A program made the position numbers and the translations under genes. Positions 26,320 through 34,814 of a stretch of DNA of 64,000 bases are shown here, piece by piece. The notes under the pieces are model-generated. The model worked only from the letters and a program-made list of their open reading frames with translations, made no database searches and was not told the origin of the DNA. Position 1 is the first letter of the stretch; the number at the start of each line of letters is the position of its first letter. This DNA is from JALZKA01 sp963754045 (GTDB lineage: Bacteria > Actinomycetota > Thermoleophilia > Solirubrobacterales > 70-9), in contig CAVWEN010000002.1 in the NCBI GenBank assembly GCA_963754045.1, forward strand, positions 1,178,001 to 1,242,000, read 5' to 3'.

Positions 26320-27512
26320 GGCGAGCGGCGCGGACGCTCGCGCTCGCATCCGGAGTTCTGGCGGTCGTGGCTCCCGCCGCGGGTGCAAACCCGGACGCCC
26401 CAAAGATTTCGGCTCGCGCCTGGGCGTTGATCGACGAGCGCTCGGGCGATGTGCTCGCCGCGCGTGGCAGGGACCTCTCAGCCCCGATCGCCAGCGCGAC
26501 GAAGATGATGACGGCGCTTGTAGCAAGCAGGGCGCTTCGCCCCGGGGAGCTTGTGGGTGCGCCGATCTACGACGCCAGTCCCGGCGAGTCGCTGATGGGA
26601 CTTCGCGCGGGCGAGATCGTCACGGTGCGCGAGCTTCTGTACGGGTTGCTGCTCGCATCGGGCAACGATGCTGCGGTTACTCTCGCGGGAGCCGCGAGCG
26701 GTTCACAGGAAGCGTTCGTCGCTCGGATGAACGCAACCGCCGAGCGCCTCGGGCTCACGGCGACGAGCTTCGTCGACCCGATCGGCCTCAGTCCCGGCAA
26801 CGTCTCCTCCGCGGCCGACCTCGTCCAACTCGCGTCGAGCCTGCGCTCCGATCCGTTGCTCGCGAAGATCGTCGCGACGCCGCGGATCACCCTGGGTGGT
26901 GAGTCGAGGCGCCGGCGCCTCGTAAACAGCAACGCCCTGCTTCTGCGTAATCCCTGGCTCGATGGAGTCAAGACAGGGTCGACCGTGGAGGCGGGGTTCG
27001 TCCTCGTCTCCTCCGCCCAGCGCAAAGGGGTTCCCTTGGTGGCCGCCGTCCTCGGCACGCAGAGCGAGCGGGCGCGAGACGAGGCGAGCCTCGAGCTGTT
27101 GCGCTACGGCGCGTCGTTGTACGAGCCGATGCGAGTTGTCACCGAGGCAGAGCGCCTCGCATCCACGAACCTGGGCGAGACGCACCTGCCGCTGCTGGCT
27201 GGCTCGGGGGTTACCGTGACGGTTCGCGCCGACCAGCACGTCACCGTCAGACTCGACGCGCCCGCGCTGGTGGACGTCTCGGTCAATCGCGGACAGCGCA
27301 TCGGTTCGGGTGAGGTGCTCGTGGACGGCGAGCGGGCGGCCCGCTTCGACCTCGTCGCGGCTCGCGCAGTGGACGGCCCCAGCGTGCTCGATCGCATCGA
27401 CGCCGAGGTTCCGGGCGGCCGAACGGCACTCCTCGCTACGGCTGGGGTGACCCTGGCACTGCTGGCAGCGGTACTCATGAGGGTCGTCGTGCGCCGTCGG
27501 CGCCCGCGGTAG
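26316..27512 (+). CDS. D-alanyl-D-alanine carboxypeptidase (peptidase S11, PBP5-like)
   Basis: 398 residues. The three active-site motifs are SATK (in PIASATKMMTAL), SGN (in LLLASGNDAAVTLAG) and KTG (in LDGVKTGSTVEAGF). A C-terminal beta domain and a final membrane helix (LLATAGVTLALLAAVLMRVV) with an Arg-rich tail anchor it. No ATG/GTG/TTG precedes the signal peptide. The frame begins naturally at CTG 26316, reading (M)RRAARTLALASGVLAVVAPA, which is a good signal peptide, and this CTG overlaps the LysM stop as CTGA. It trims pentapeptide stems in peptidoglycan. Confidence 0.88.
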   Translation: MRRAARTLALASGVLAVVAPAAGANPDAPKISARAWALIDERSGDVLAARGRDLSAPIASATKMMTALVASRALRPGELVGAPIYDASPGESLMGLRAGEIVTVRELLYGLLLASGNDAAVTLAGAASGSQEAFVARMNATAERLGLTATSFVDPIGLSPGNVSSAADLVQLASSLRSDPLLAKIVATPRITLGGESRRRRLVNSNALLLRNPWLDGVKTGSTVEAGFVLVSSAQRKGVPLVAAVLGTQSERARDEASLELLRYGASLYEPMRVVTEAERLASTNLGETHLPLLAGSGVTVTVRADQHVTVRLDAPALVDVSVNRGQRIGSGEVLVDGERAARFDLVAARAVDGPSVLDRIDAEVPGGRTALLATAGVTLALLAAVLMRVVVRRRRPR

Positions 27513-27515
27513 GCT
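27510..27515 (+). promoter_or_regulatory. -10 box for the PfkB kinase gene
   Basis: TAGGCT, 7 nt before GTG 27523. It overlaps the end of the carboxypeptidase gene, so the kinase can be transcribed separately as a leaderless message. Confidence 0.4.
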
Positions 27516-27522
27516 GCCAGCG

Positions 27523-28482
27523 GTGATTCTCACCGTCACTCTCAACGCCGCGATCGACCGCACCGTCGCGGTTCCGAACTTCCGCTTGGCCCAGCGCCAC
27601 CGGGCCGTCGAGTCGCAGACGGTTGCGGGCGGCAAGGGGGTCAACGTCGCGCGCGCGCTCAGGCTCCTGGGCAGGCCAGTCATTGCGACCGGGCTCGCGG
27701 GCGGTTCGACCGGCACACGGCTGCTCGAACGCCTGGCCGAGGAAGCGATCCTCAACGACTTCACGAAGATCGAGGGCGAATCGCGGACGAACCTGTCGGT
27801 GGTCGATCCGACCTCGGGGGAGGAGACGGAGATCAACGAGCGGGGTCCCGCGGTCTCCGAGCAGGAGGTCGAGCGGTTTGCCGAACGGTTGCTCTACCTG
27901 GCCGAGGGCGCGTCGATCTGCGTTCTCGCGGGCAGCATTCCCCCCGGCGCCGACCCCGCCATTTACGCCCGGTTGATCGCTGATCTTCGCCAGCGCGACG
28001 TGACCTGCGTGCTGGACGCCGACGGGGAGCAGATGCGGGCCGGCCTCCGCGCAGGCCCCGATGTCGTGGTGCCGAACCTGCTCGAGGCGGAGGAAGCGGT
28101 CGGGCACGAGTTCAACGAAGCCTCGGACCAGACGACGGGGCTGACCGAGCTGCTCGAGATGGGCGCGGGGGAGGCGATCATCACCAATCCCAGCGGCTGC
28201 GTTGCGATCGTCGGTGCGGGCCACGAGCGCCGCCAGTACGAGGTCTCGATCGAGCCGCTGGAAGCGATCGCGGCGGTCGGATCGGGGGACGCGTTCCTCG
28301 CGGGCTACGTCTCTGCTCTTTTCCAAGGCGCGAATCCCCGTGATTGCCTTGCTTACGGGGTTGCCTGCGGAGCCGAATCGACCCAGCATTTCGGTGCCGG
28401 GACGCTCGATCCGCGTGAGGTAGAGCGCCTACTCGCCCGGGTCGAGGTGTCCGAGAGCGGCGTAGCCGCCAGCGTCGTCTGA
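27523..28482 (+). CDS. PfkB-family sugar kinase, 1-phosphofructokinase-like
   Basis: 319 residues. It starts ILTVTLNAAIDRTVAVPNF, a signature of the FruK/LacC/PfkB group. QTVAGGKGVNVARALRLLG is the substrate motif, GSIPPGADPAIYARLI follows, and AAVGSGDAFLAGYVSAL holds the GXGD anion hole and catalytic Asp. It phosphorylates fructose 1-phosphate or tagatose/fructose 6-phosphate. No PTS genes are next to it, so which sugar phosphate cannot be decided. It is followed by a hairpin terminator-like element. Confidence 0.85.
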   Translation: MILTVTLNAAIDRTVAVPNFRLAQRHRAVESQTVAGGKGVNVARALRLLGRPVIATGLAGGSTGTRLLERLAEEAILNDFTKIEGESRTNLSVVDPTSGEETEINERGPAVSEQEVERFAERLLYLAEGASICVLAGSIPPGADPAIYARLIADLRQRDVTCVLDADGEQMRAGLRAGPDVVVPNLLEAEEAVGHEFNEASDQTTGLTELLEMGAGEAIITNPSGCVAIVGAGHERRQYEVSIEPLEAIAAVGSGDAFLAGYVSALFQGANPRDCLAYGVACGAESTQHFGAGTLDPREVERLLARVEVSESGVAASVV

Positions 28483-28509
28483 CCGCGCTGCGGCACGGTT
28501 GACCGCTGT

Positions 28510-28515
28510 TATCCT
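28510..28515 (+). promoter_or_regulatory. -10 box for the guaB3-guaA leader
   Basis: TATCCT about 140 nt before the GTG of guaB3. If used, it produces a leader containing the hairpin at 28566-28584 and the complementary segment at 28522-28530. Confidence 0.3.
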
Positions 28516-28565
28516 CGTCAGGACCTTGGAGTTCCCGGGTCGCCTCCCGCAAATAGCGCATTTTT

Positions 28566-28584
28566 GGGCCCTTTCCAAGGGCCC
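28566..28584 (+). terminator. terminator-like hairpin in the guaB3 leader
   Basis: A perfect 8-bp stem GGGCCCTT / AAGGGCCC with a 3-nt loop, followed by TTTCTC. It stands 84 nt after the pfkB-type gene and 69 nt before guaB3, so it may end the kinase transcript. It may also act as an attenuator for the purine genes, because the upstream GGACCTTGG (28522-28530) can pair with the right arm CCAAGGGCC. Confidence 0.55.
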
Positions 28585-28652
28585 TTTCTCGTCCGTTTGC
28601 GAACGTAGCCTGAGGGTTCCTCCAAATATGCGAATGAAGGAGAGCTGAACGG

Positions 28653-29858
28653 GTGGAAGTCGAGATCGGTAGGGGCAAGAAGGGCAGGCGGGCCTACGGG
28701 TTCGACGACATCGCGATCGTGCCTTCGCGGCGCACGAGAGACCCCGACGATGTGGACGTCGCCTGGAACCTCGGCCCGTACCGGTTTGAACTGCCATTGC
28801 TCGCGTCCGCGATGGACGGGGTCGTCAGCCCCGCGACCGCGATCGAACTCGGCCGCCTCGGCGGGCTGGGCGTTCTCAATCTCGAGGGCATCTGGTCGCG
28901 CTACGAGGACGCCGACGAGCAGCTCGAGCGAATCGCGAACTCGCCGCCTGAGCTTGCGACCCGCACGATGCAGGAGATCTACGACGAGCCCGTCAAGGCG
29001 GAGCTGATCGCCAAGCGAGTCGAGGAGATCAAGGCCGCCGGCGCCGTCGCAGCGGGGTCGCTCACGCCCCAGCGGGTGACCGACTTCTACGAGGTCGCGC
29101 TCGAAGCCGGACTCGACATCCTCGTCATCCAGGGTACGGTGATCTCGGCCGAGCATGTCTCGACCAAGAGCGAGCCGCTCAACCTGAAGGAGTTCATCGC
29201 CGAGGTACCGGTCCCGGTCGTGGCCGGCGGTTGCGCCTCCTACTCCACCGGGCTGCACCTGATGCGCACTGGCGCAGTCGGCGTCCTCGTGGGCGTCGGT
29301 CCCGGCGCCGCCTGCACCACCCGTGGGGTCCTCGGCCTCGGCGTGCCGCAGGCGACGGCGATCGCCGACGTCGCGGCGGCCCGTGCCCAGCACATGCTCG
29401 AGGCGGGTGAGTACTGCAATGTGATCGCCGACGGCGGCATGCGGACCGGCGGCGACGTCTCGAAGGCGATCGCCTGCGGCGCCGACGCGGTGATGATCGG
29501 TTCGCCCCTTGCTCGCGCCAAAGAGGCGCCCGGACGTGGCTACCACTGGGGGATGGCGACGTTCCACCCCTCGCTGCCGCGTGGCACCCGCGTTACGACC
29601 TTCCAGGACGGGACCATGGAGGAGATCCTCCAGGGGCCCGCGCAGGAGAACGACGGCACCTTCAACCTGATGGGTGCGCTGCGGACCTCGATGGCCACCT
29701 GCGGTTACGAGGACATCCGCGATTTCCAGCGGGCCGAGGTCATGGTCGCTCCCTCCCTGCAGACCGAGGGCAAGCAGCTCCAGCGCTCGCAGTCGGTCGG
29801 CATGGGCTCGAACGGCCGAGCCGCGGTGGCGGCCGGAGTCTCCGTATCCGATGACTGA
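28653..29858 (+). CDS. guaB3: GuaB3 family IMP dehydrogenase-related protein
   Basis: 401 residues, an IMPDH-fold protein without the CBS pair, matching the short actinobacterial GuaB3 group. YGFDDIAIVPSRRT is the typical GuaB3 N-terminus, LPLLASAMDGVVSP follows, VGVGPGAACTTRGVLGLGVP is the catalytic loop and keeps the Cys, and VIADGGMRTGGDVSKAIACG is the phosphate site. The enzymatic role of the GuaB3 group in actinobacteria is not settled, so I do not call it IMPDH proper. AAGGAG lies 11 nt before the GTG. It overlaps guaA by 8 bp. Confidence 0.9.
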   Translation: MEVEIGRGKKGRRAYGFDDIAIVPSRRTRDPDDVDVAWNLGPYRFELPLLASAMDGVVSPATAIELGRLGGLGVLNLEGIWSRYEDADEQLERIANSPPELATRTMQEIYDEPVKAELIAKRVEEIKAAGAVAAGSLTPQRVTDFYEVALEAGLDILVIQGTVISAEHVSTKSEPLNLKEFIAEVPVPVVAGGCASYSTGLHLMRTGAVGVLVGVGPGAACTTRGVLGLGVPQATAIADVAAARAQHMLEAGEYCNVIADGGMRTGGDVSKAIACGADAVMIGSPLARAKEAPGRGYHWGMATFHPSLPRGTRVTTFQDGTMEEILQGPAQENDGTFNLMGALRTSMATCGYEDIRDFQRAEVMVAPSLQTEGKQLQRSQSVGMGSNGRAAVAAGVSVSDD

Positions 29859-31461
29859 GGCGCCCGCCGTGATGGCGGACGCGACCGAAGACGCTGCCGC
29901 GATCTCGAGCGCCGGGGCCGCGACCGAGGAGGTTCTTGTCCTCGACTTCGGCGGTCAATACTCGCAGCTGATCGCTCGCCGGATTCGTGAGTGCGGGGTG
30001 TTCGCCGAGCTGCTGCCGCATGACGTGCCGCTCGTTCGCATCCGCGACCGCGCCCCCCGGGCTCTGATCCTCTCCGGCGGTCCGGCGTCCGTCTACGCCG
30101 ATGACGCGCCGGCGATTCGCCCCGAGCTGCTCGAACTGGGAATCCCACTGTTGGGTATCTGTTACGGCATGCAGGCGATGGCGCTCACGCTGGGCGGCAA
30201 GGTCGAGGGCGCGGAGGCGGGCGAGTTCGGCCGCACCGAGCTCACTCTCTCCGGCGACGGTGGTCACCTTCTCAACGGATTTCCCGAACAGCAGCAGTGC
30301 TGGATGAGCCATCGCGACTGCGTGCTCGAGCCACCCGAAGGCTGCGTCGCGCTGGCCGCCAGCCCAAGTTCGCCGGTCGCCGCCTTCGAGGATCCCGATC
30401 GCGCCCTCTACGGAATCCAATTTCACCCCGAAGTCGTCCACACCCCGTACGGGCAGCAGATCCTCGAACGGTTCCTGCGCGAGATCGTGGGCTGTCGCGA
30501 ACGCTGGTCGCCGGCGTCGGTGATCGACGAGCAGGTCGAGCGAATTCGCGCGGAGGTGGGGGAGGCCGGTGTTCTATGCGGACTCTCGGGCGGCGTGGAC
30601 TCCGCGACGGCGGCGGCCCTCGTCCACCGGGCGATCGGAGATCAGCTCACCTGCGTTCTGGTCGACCACGGCCTGATGCGCCTCAACGAGGCCGAGCAGG
30701 TGGTCGAGGCGATGCGCGAACTGGGCGTCAACCTGGTCCACGTGGACGCCGAGGAGCGCTTCCTCGCCAAGCTCGCTGGCATCGACGAGCCCGAGCGCAA
30801 GAGAAAGATCATCGGTGAGGAGTTCATCCGCGTGTTCGAGGCCGAGGCCGAGAAGCTCAACGACGTCCGTTACCTGGTGCAGGGCACGCTCTATTCGGAC
30901 GTGATCGAGTCCGGCGGCGATGGTCGCTCCGGTGCGGCGACCATCAAGTCTCACCACAACGTCGGCGGCCTGCCGGAAGAGCTCGGCTTCGATCTGGTCG
31001 AGCCACTGCGCATGCTCTTCAAGGACGAGGTGCGTTTGGTGGCCTCCGAGCTTGGGCTCTCTGACGGGGTCGTGTGGCGCCAGCCGTTCCCCGGGCCCGG
31101 ACTCGGCATTCGCATCGTCGGTGGCGAGGTCAACAGGGAGCGGCTCGACATCCTGCGCGGAGCCGACGCGGTGCTTCAGGAGGAGATCAAGGCAGCGGGC
31201 CTGTACCGCGAACTGTGGCAGTCCTTCTGCGTCCTGCCGGTCGTCCGCTCGGTGGGGGTCCAGGGAGACGGGCGCACCTACGCCTATCCGATCGTGATCC
31301 GCGCGGTGACCTCCAAGGATGCAATGACCGCGGACTGGGCGCGCCTGCCCTACGACCTGCTCGAGCGTGTCTCGAACCGGATCATCAACGAGGTCGCAGG
31401 CGTGAACCGTGTTGCGCTCGACATCAGCTCGAAGCCGCCCGCGACGATCGAGTGGGAGTAG
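29851..31461 (+). CDS. guaA: GMP synthase (glutamine-hydrolysing)
   Basis: 536 residues, converting XMP to GMP. Glutaminase domain: VLVLDFGGQYSQLIARRIRE, ILSGGPASVY, LLGICYGMQAMAL with the nucleophilic Cys, and GIQFHPEVVHT with the His/Glu of the triad. ATP pyrophosphatase domain: GLSGGVDSATAAALVHRAIG, the P-loop. C-terminal dimer domain: RQPFPGPGLGIRIVGGEV and ISSKPPATIEWE, the conserved end. ATG 29851 lies inside the last codons of guaB3; a short variable N-terminus precedes the first domain. Confidence 0.97.
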   Translation: MTEAPAVMADATEDAAAISSAGAATEEVLVLDFGGQYSQLIARRIRECGVFAELLPHDVPLVRIRDRAPRALILSGGPASVYADDAPAIRPELLELGIPLLGICYGMQAMALTLGGKVEGAEAGEFGRTELTLSGDGGHLLNGFPEQQQCWMSHRDCVLEPPEGCVALAASPSSPVAAFEDPDRALYGIQFHPEVVHTPYGQQILERFLREIVGCRERWSPASVIDEQVERIRAEVGEAGVLCGLSGGVDSATAAALVHRAIGDQLTCVLVDHGLMRLNEAEQVVEAMRELGVNLVHVDAEERFLAKLAGIDEPERKRKIIGEEFIRVFEAEAEKLNDVRYLVQGTLYSDVIESGGDGRSGAATIKSHHNVGGLPEELGFDLVEPLRMLFKDEVRLVASELGLSDGVVWRQPFPGPGLGIRIVGGEVNRERLDILRGADAVLQEEIKAAGLYRELWQSFCVLPVVRSVGVQGDGRTYAYPIVIRAVTSKDAMTADWARLPYDLLERVSNRIINEVAGVNRVALDISSKPPATIEWE

Positions 31462-31465
31462 CGGC

Positions 31466-32842
31466 CTAGCCGATCTCGTCGATCGCGGTTCGTAGCTCAC
31501 GTTCGAGCGGAGAGCCCGGTTTCGGGGTGTAATCGGACCTTCCAGATCCGGTCCGGGTATTCGCTGCGAGCAACACCAGGAGAAGGACCGCCGAGACGGC
31601 TAGGCCCACCTCAACCCGGCGGAACGCGTCGAGAACCGGAAGCAGATTAATAATGATGAAGGTCGCTGCCGCGATGACCCAGCAGATAGCGGCTCGGCGA
31701 ATCTGTCCCGTCGCGAGCGCCGATTGGCTCAACGTCCCGCTCGCTAGGTAGAAGCCCATGCCGAACGCCACGATCGCAAGGTCGACCCGGTGGTACTCGA
31801 AGTTGTCGCCGAACGCAAGCTGCATGACCTGAGGTCCGAAGGCAAGTACTCCCAAAAGAGTGGCAGTCGAGAAGCCGGCAATGACGAGGATCGTCATGCG
31901 CATCGAGAGTCGATAGGCGGAGTCGCTCTCCAGGTCATCGCGTGAGCGGAGTCGAGTCAAATGAGGCAGGAGGCTGGCGGCGACTGCTTGAAACAGAACC
32001 ACCGGCGCACGGACGACCATCAGGACATTGAAGATGAACCCAGCGGCGGCCGGACCTTCGTTCACGTGAACGAACAGCGCGCCGGAGTTCAGAATGGCTT
32101 GTTCGCTGAGCATAATCACAAGCACCGCGGCCGCGAACCCACCGCCCTGGGCGAGCGTGAAGTCGCTGGTCACGTCGAGCCCCGGCGCACGACCCGTCTG
32201 CGCAGGGGCTTTGTCTTCAAGTTTCCGGCGCAGAGCGAGCGGCAGGACCAACAGGCTCAGTACGGGAGCAAGGACAATGCTCAGAGCGATCGGATCCGCG
32301 CCGTCAGCGATGCCTATCGCGACGGACAAGGCCAGGATCAACCGCGCAACCCCTTCGGTCACGAGGAGCCCCGCGTAGGCGCCCATCCGGCCGCTACCGG
32401 CCAGGTAACCGCGCGCGTAATAGCTTGCCGAGAAGGCAAGAACGGCTCCAACCATCACCCAGAAGTAGGTCGACTCTCCGTTGAACAGCTCCGTTTCGAT
32501 CGACCCCCGGAGGATGATCGCGATCAACGCAAACGCGCAGGCGGTCGCAAGCTGAATTCCCGCCGCGACTCGAAGAGCATGGATCACCGGTCGTTGGCGT
32601 TCTTCGAGTTCCGCGATGGTTCGAGCGAGCAGCTGCTCCACGGGCCGGAAGAGCGTCGAGACGATCAGAAAGATCGCTGACCACAGGACGACGATCAGGC
32701 CGTAGTCGTCGCTGCCCAGGCTGTGGGACGCGATCGCGAAGAACACATATATGAGCACTCCGGCCACCCCGAGTGCGAGCGTGAGCAAGCCCGCCGAGCG
32801 GGCATAGCTGCGAGCTTCTCCCGATGCATCACTGGCGACCAT
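31466..32842 (-). CDS. polysaccharide flippase-like membrane protein (MOP superfamily)
   Basis: 458 residues, about 12 to 14 hydrophobic segments. GSDDYGLIVVLWSAIFLIVST resembles the second helix of Wzx-like flippases, and RPVEQLLARTIAE follows as in O-antigen exporters. MVVRAPVVLFQAVAASLLPH resembles the central region of MurJ/Wzx proteins. It probably flips a lipid-linked glycan; the substrate is unknown and no glycosyltransferase lies next to it. TAGCGT 10 nt upstream of ATG could be its -10. It is convergent with guaA (4 bp apart). Confidence 0.75.
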   Translation of the reverse strand: MVASDASGEARSYARSAGLLTLALGVAGVLIYVFFAIASHSLGSDDYGLIVVLWSAIFLIVSTLFRPVEQLLARTIAELEERQRPVIHALRVAAGIQLATACAFALIAIILRGSIETELFNGESTYFWVMVGAVLAFSASYYARGYLAGSGRMGAYAGLLVTEGVARLILALSVAIGIADGADPIALSIVLAPVLSLLVLPLALRRKLEDKAPAQTGRAPGLDVTSDFTLAQGGGFAAAVLVIMLSEQAILNSGALFVHVNEGPAAAGFIFNVLMVVRAPVVLFQAVAASLLPHLTRLRSRDDLESDSAYRLSMRMTILVIAGFSTATLLGVLAFGPQVMQLAFGDNFEYHRVDLAIVAFGMGFYLASGTLSQSALATGQIRRAAICWVIAAATFIIINLLPVLDAFRRVEVGLAVSAVLLLVLLAANTRTGSGRSDYTPKPGSPLERELRTAIDEIG

Positions 32843-32866
32843 CCGGCCGGTGACGCTAACCGCTCG

Positions 32867-33382
32867 CTAGGAGTACTTATCCCACTGCTTGAGCTTGCGC
32901 GTTACGTCCGGGCGTCCGTTCCAGTCGCCGCGCCAGAGCTCGAAGTGCAGGTGGCAGCCGGAGGCGTTGCCCGACTGGCCGACGCGACCGAGGTACTGAC
33001 CAGTCCGAACGCGCTCGCCCTTACGGAGCGGGGAGCGGCCTCTGAGGTGCATGTACGCGAAATCGCGCGCGGTTCCCGCGCCGTCGACCACGATGTAGTG
33101 GCCGGCGGATCCCTGATAGTCGCGGTACTTCACGCGACCCTTCCGCACGGCCCGCAGCTTCTTCCCGCAGCGGGCGAACAGATCCTGTCCACGGTGTCCG
33201 CGGCCGGCGCCGTAGCCGTCGCCGTAGGTGTGCTTGCCGACGATGGGGAAGACGTGATCCTCGCCAGAGCCGCCGCCACCGTCGTCGCCGCCCACGCCGA
33301 TGCCACCGCCCCCGGCGAGGGCGTTGCCTGTGAGGGCGCTCAGCAGGACGAAGGCGAGGATGGTCGTGAGGACACGGCGCAT
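32867..33382 (-). CDS. secreted M23 family metallopeptidase
   Basis: 171 residues. The signal peptide MRRVLTTILAFVLLSALTG is followed by a glycine-rich linker and a LytM/M23 domain. GHRGQDLFARCG carries the HXXXD zinc ligands and GCHLHFELWRG the HXH motif. There is no separate binding domain. It is a peptidoglycan endopeptidase or, since the fold is short, an activator-type factor; the intact zinc motif favours an active enzyme. ATG 33382 is used; TACACT lies 11 nt before it. Confidence 0.88.
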   Translation of the reverse strand: MRRVLTTILAFVLLSALTGNALAGGGGIGVGGDDGGGGSGEDHVFPIVGKHTYGDGYGAGRGHRGQDLFARCGKKLRAVRKGRVKYRDYQGSAGHYIVVDGAGTARDFAYMHLRGRSPLRKGERVRTGQYLGRVGQSGNASGCHLHFELWRGDWNGRPDVTRKLKQWDKYS

Positions 33383-33530
33383 CGAGCGGCGGTAGTGTAG
33401 CGAATCGCAAGGCGTTCGTGAGCATGTGCTAACACGCACATTGCGAATTTCCCCGCCGAGGCGCAGTGCGAGACGCGAGCCGGAGGAGGCAGGGCTCATC
33501 GCGGATGAAGGCCGCGGTTATATCTCCGGC

Positions 33531-33536
33531 TATCCT
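33531..33536 (+). promoter_or_regulatory. -10 box for rplM-rpsI
   Basis: TATCCT, 10 nt before the ATG of rplM. No ribosome site lies between them, so even this ribosomal operon may be led by a leaderless or very short 5' end. Confidence 0.4.
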
Positions 33537-33546
33537 CGCACGGCGC

Positions 33547-33981
33547 ATGAAGACCTTTGTGGCCACACCCGCTAACCGTGAGCGCACCTGGCATGTCGTC
33601 GACGCCGAGGGTAAGACCCTGGGCCGGCTGGCGACCAAGATCGCCGACGTCCTGCGGGGCAAGCACAAGCCCGAATACACGCCGCATTGCGACACCGGCG
33701 ATTTCGTCGTGGTAGTCAACGCGGAGAAGATCGTGGTGACGGGCCGCAAGCTCGAGCAGAAGACCTACTACCGCCACAGCGGCTACCCCGGCGGCCTGCG
33801 CTCGCGCACCCTCACCGAGATGCTCGAGCGCCAGCCTGAAGAGGTCATTCGCAAGGCCGTGAAGGGCATGCTGCCTCGCAACAAGCTCGCTCGGGACCAG
33901 CTGCTCAAGCTGAAGGTTTACGCCGGCCCTGAGCACCCCCACCAGGCCCAAGAGCCGAAACCGCTGGAGATCCAGACTTGA
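33547..33981 (+). CDS. rplM: 50S ribosomal protein L13
   Basis: 144 residues, normal length. KTFVATPANRERTWHVVDAE, TLGRLATKIADVLRGKHKP, YTPHCDTGDFVVVVNAEKI and MLPRNKLARDQLLKLKVYAG are the conserved L13 blocks. The protein sits early in 50S assembly. An in-frame ATG at 33505 exists upstream but has no better ribosome site. The start of rpsI (TTG) overlaps its TGA. Confidence 0.97.
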   Translation: MKTFVATPANRERTWHVVDAEGKTLGRLATKIADVLRGKHKPEYTPHCDTGDFVVVVNAEKIVVTGRKLEQKTYYRHSGYPGGLRSRTLTEMLERQPEEVIRKAVKGMLPRNKLARDQLLKLKVYAGPEHPHQAQEPKPLEIQT

Positions 33982-34805
33982 CCGACGAGAACCCGCAGGC
34001 GCCCGACGAGCAGCCCGAGGCCACCGAGCCCGAGGCGGCTCCTGAGGCTCAAGCACCCGCAGAGCCCGAGGCGACTGAGCCTGAGGCTGAAGCACCCGCA
34101 GAGCCCGAGGCGACCGAGCCTGAGGCTGAAGCACCCGCAGCGCCCGAAATCGCGGAGCCCGAGGCGCCAGCCGAGCCGGAGGCTGAAGCTCCGGCAGAGC
34201 CGGCACCCGCCAAGTCTTCAGATGCGCCGAAGAAGAAGGATGTGGCCCCGGGCGCCGACCTCGAGCCGATCCGGCTCGAGACCGAGCGCGAGCTGAGCGC
34301 CGAGGAGCGCGCTCGCCTCGAGGCCGAAGAGGAAGAGCGCGCTCGGCGCGAGGCGGAAGCCACGGCCGACGGCGAGGAGCCGATCGAGCAGCGCACCCCG
34401 ACCGTTGCGCTCTCGGCCGACACCCGGGTGCAGGCGACCGGCAAGCGCAAGACCTCGGTCGCCCGCGTGATCGTGAGCGCGGGCGGCGGCGAGATCCAAG
34501 TCAACCGCCGGGATCTCGACGAGTACTTCCCACGCAGCCTGCACCGGACCGTCGCCCGCCAGGCGCTGACCGCCTCCGGCTACGAGGGCCAGGTGGACGT
34601 GTCCGTGCGCGTGCACGGCGGTGGTATCAGTGGCCAGGCCGAGGCCGTGCGACACGGGATTGCCCGCGCACTCACCGAGATCGACCCCGAGCTTCGCGGC
34701 GAGCTCAAGCGGCGCGGAATGTTGACCCGGGACGCCCGCGCGGTCGAACGCAAGAAGGCCGGCCTCAAGAAGGCCCGCAAGCGTCCGCAGTTCTCCAAGC
34801 GGTAG
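33978..34805 (+). CDS. rpsI: 30S ribosomal protein S9 with long acidic N-terminal extension
   Basis: 275 residues, whereas the S9 core is ~130. Residues from about 152 to the end are normal S9: VQATGKRKTSVARVIV, GGGISGQAEAVRHGIARAL, and the C-terminal KKARKRPQFSKR that enters the P site. Residues 1-80 are Glu/Pro/Ala repeats and 98-130 a charged probable coiled coil (ELSAEERARLEAEEEERARR). Extended S9 tails are known in actinobacteria, and this one is at the long end. It starts at TTG in a TTGA overlap with rplM. The 39-bp repeat at 34053-34130 encodes part of the tail. Confidence 0.95.
   Translation: MTDENPQAPDEQPEATEPEAAPEAQAPAEPEATEPEAEAPAEPEATEPEAEAPAAPEIAEPEAPAEPEAEAPAEPAPAKSSDAPKKKDVAPGADLEPIRLETERELSAEERARLEAEEEERARREAEATADGEEPIEQRTPTVALSADTRVQATGKRKTSVARVIVSAGGGEIQVNRRDLDEYFPRSLHRTVARQALTASGYEGQVDVSVRVHGGGISGQAEAVRHGIARALTEIDPELRGELKRRGMLTRDARAVERKKAGLKKARKRPQFSKR
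34053..34141 (+). repeat. 39-bp tandem repeat inside rpsI
   Basis: Two nearly identical 39-bp units (34053-34091 and 34092-34130, one C/T difference) plus the first third of another unit. They encode the 13-residue unit APAEPEATEPEAE. The near-identity at DNA level suggests recent slippage or duplication within the tail. Confidence 0.85.
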
Positions 34806-34814
34806 AACCCCCAC

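Noticed and set aside
28483..28652. T-box or SAM-type riboswitch upstream of guaB3
   Set aside because: No T-box sequence (TGGGTGG type) or other known riboswitch core is visible; only the generic competing pairings were kept as a finding.
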